From positions 110,943 to 141,669 of the forward strand of contig NW_014577193.1 in the NCBI RefSeq assembly GCF_000485595.1: 30,727 nucleotides of DNA, written 5' to 3'. The DNA is from Priapulus caudatus. Taxonomy: Eukaryota > Priapulida > Priapulimorpha > Priapulimorphida > Priapulidae. A program made the translations under genes and the position numbers. Each line of letters begins with the position of its first letter. Within the stretch, counting starts at the first letter, position 1. Positions 29,231 to 30,727 of the stretch are shown here, in pieces. Below the pieces are notes generated by a model, which saw nothing but the letters and a program-made list of their open reading frames with translations, had not been told where the DNA came from and made no database searches.

Positions 29231-29350
29231 AGCCAGTACGGCTGGCTATCTGCCGATCTTGACGTAAACGGTAGATCTACCACGAGGAACTGAGCATGTG
29301 CTCATGCGATTACAGAAATGCAGTGAGGCACCACGTGCCTGATAGCCAGC
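29231..29350. other. Multi-hairpin fold closed by a 10-bp stem
   Basis: GCTGGCTATC (29241-29250) pairs perfectly with GATAGCCAGC (29341-29350). Inside are three palindromes: GGTAGATCTACC (29270-29281), TGAGCATGTGCTCA (29291-29304) and AGGCAC-CAC-GTGCCT (29326-29340), the last directly stacked on the closing stem. An alternative hairpin, AGCCAG-TACGG-CTGGCT (29231-29247), competes with the closing stem. This could be a structured RNA or a palindrome-rich transposon remnant; the sequence alone does not decide. Confidence 0.45.
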
Positions 29351-29558
29351 AATGATAGCGCATCTAGGCATGCGGCGAGGTTCAATGGGCCTACTGTCCT
29401 GTGTATTAGTTCTGTCCGGTGGTTTTTTCTTCACCGATTCGCATTTCGTAACAGACATAAAGATATGGAAACGCGCGGGCAAGGTGTATCGTCAGAGGGA
29501 ACGCTGACATGATTGCCTACAGTGAAGGAGGAATACGTCGTACTGGGGGGTTATTGAT

Positions 29559-29580
29559 TATATATATATATATATATATA
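29559..29580. repeat. (TA)n microsatellite
   Basis: Eleven TA units. Confidence 0.95.
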
Positions 29581-30030
29581 CAAGTTGGTAACGATGTGAC
29601 GTGCACTCTACTGAGAAAAATTGATATGTAACAACTATATATAGGTAAGTGAATGCTGTTATCATAACTCTTTGTACTGTGTATGTTATCAACTTCAGAT
29701 TACTGATTGGCTTTGCTCTATGGTAAGATTTCAGCCTGACGCAGCAAAATACCACAAAATGGGCGCGATTGTACACATATGAGTCGCATGATGTGATAAC
29801 GGGGCAGAAACGCAAGAGTTGTAAAACAAACAATGTTCAAATGTGGCTTTGCTTTTCCATTTTTCTCAGAGCGAGACGAAAAGAATAATTATTATTTGCA
29901 AGCGTGCCACGCCGCGGAAACGTGTTTCTATACACGTAGGCTTATAAATTTCGCATTTTTTTTTGCGAAACATTTCTTATCTATCTCGCCACTTGGTGAA
30001 ATGACCGCGTATACGTAGTCACGCCATCCA
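29581..30030. other. Unrecognised sequence
   Basis: No gene recognised. Contains the hairpin TTTCGCA-T7-TGCGAAA at about 29948-29970. Confidence 0.5.
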
Positions 30031-30245
30031 CGCACGCACGCACGCACACTTGGACCTCTGCGCGCACGCACGCACATTAACGCAGACCCGAACGCACGCA
30101 TGTCGGCACGCTTGCAGGCAGGCACGCACGCACGCACGCACGCACGCACAGTTGCACCTACCCGCGCACGCTGGCACATTCACACATGCCCGAACGCATG
30201 TAGGCACGCATGCAGGCACGCACGCACGCACGCGCGCACATACAA
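30031..30245. repeat. (ACGC)n simple repeat
   Basis: Interrupted ACGC and GGCACGCA units. Frames open on both strands are artefacts. Same motif class as the tract at 116-189. Confidence 0.92.
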
Positions 30246-30620
30246 ACTCCAACACCCGCCGCGGGTACACGCACGTGCACATGCGTTTAAAGAAAGCATA
30301 GGGGACGCGCGCATTATACGCACACTCTATAAGCAGATCATTGCAGCTGATTTTTTAGTCGTAAATGCAGAAGATGTTTGATAGGAATAGTCAGCAGTTG
30401 GAGCTACGTGACCGAGCCGGGGTCGCGGGATCGCAGGTAGACATGAGTTCATCGGGTGAGTCAACGTAAAATGACAGGTGCGATAATGCTATCATGGGCG
30501 ATGGCTGGCTTTTATAGTGCACACGAACTGAACTCATAAGAAACTTGGCGAGTAGAAAAATCCACGTACTGACTCCGTGATAAACAGCCTTTATATAGTA
30601 TGAGAACTCGCAGTAACGCC
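30246..30620. other. Unrecognised sequence
   Basis: Nothing identified. Confidence 0.5.
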
Positions 30621-30625
30621 ATTTA

Positions 30626-30727
30626 CGAGGGAGAGAGAGAGAGAGAGAGCTAGGGGAGAGCGGGAGGAAGAGAGACGTAGATGGAGAGGTATGGGAGAGA
30701 GGGAAGAAGAGAGACGTAGATGGAGAG
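30626..30727. repeat. GA-rich tract with a 39-bp tandem unit, cut by the window edge
   Basis: AAGAGAGACGTAGATGGAGA starts at 30668 and again at 30707. The second copy runs to the last base, so the array probably continues beyond the window. Confidence 0.8.

Noticed and set aside
29948-29970. Further end of the GCGAAATTTTTTT element family
   Set aside because: TTTCGCATTTTTTTTTGCGAAA is a simple hairpin around a T-run. No partner end or target duplication was found.

Overview
The window is nuclear DNA of a metazoan, most likely a marine invertebrate; I cannot name the species. Signs of this are animal-type flavin monooxygenase genes, polyadenylation hexamers, Pol III tRNA-derived repeats, TTAGGG-type telomeric repeats, dense microsatellites and several non-autonomous DNA transposons. 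No operon-like layout or bacterial ribosome-binding pattern is present. The only confident protein-coding content is a pair of intronless paralogous flavin-containing monooxygenases (FMOs) on the minus strand at 6202-7491 and 11045-12337. They lie in a roughly 2 kb direct duplication with an offset of 4846 bp. Their first ~310 codons are about 98% identical at DNA level, including 399 bp with no difference, while the last ~120 codons and the flanks are much more diverged. This points to gene conversion. Copy 2 also has an inverted-repeat-rich insertion just upstream of its start codon, which opens a spurious or exonised 67-codon N-terminal extension. Layout: 1-2660 is a stack of repeats: an (ACGC)n tract, a large fold-back element (190-925), a hAT-like element (935-2181) containing a 413-bp MITE-like element with its own target duplication (1656-2068), simple repeats, and a tRNA-Arg(CCT)-like sequence. 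2660-6060 is mostly unrecognised AT-rich sequence with one copy of a dispersed repeat. 6060-13240 holds the FMO duplication, interrupted by a TIR element carrying telomere-like repeats (9321-9608) and a possible LTR. 13240-17850 contains two possible small exons with good splice donors, the second copy of the dispersed repeat, a 65-bp tandem array and a tRNA-like SINE head. 20331-22400 is a 33-bp minisatellite in three sequence blocks. 23221-23439 is a second telomere-repeat-bearing TIR element with a perfect 9-bp target duplication. 23611-24809 is a polypurine tract, a C-rich minisatellite and a 60-bp array. 26260-27078 is an element with ~66-bp near-identical TIRs. The rest is simple repeat or sequence in which I see nothing. 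The best candidate for something undescribed is the pair of TIR elements at 9321-9608 and 23221-23439: short non-autonomous elements with GCRAATTTTTTT-type ends and 9-bp target duplications that each carry a telomere-like array inside. They would give a way to scatter interstitial telomeric sequence by transposition rather than by chromosome fusion.
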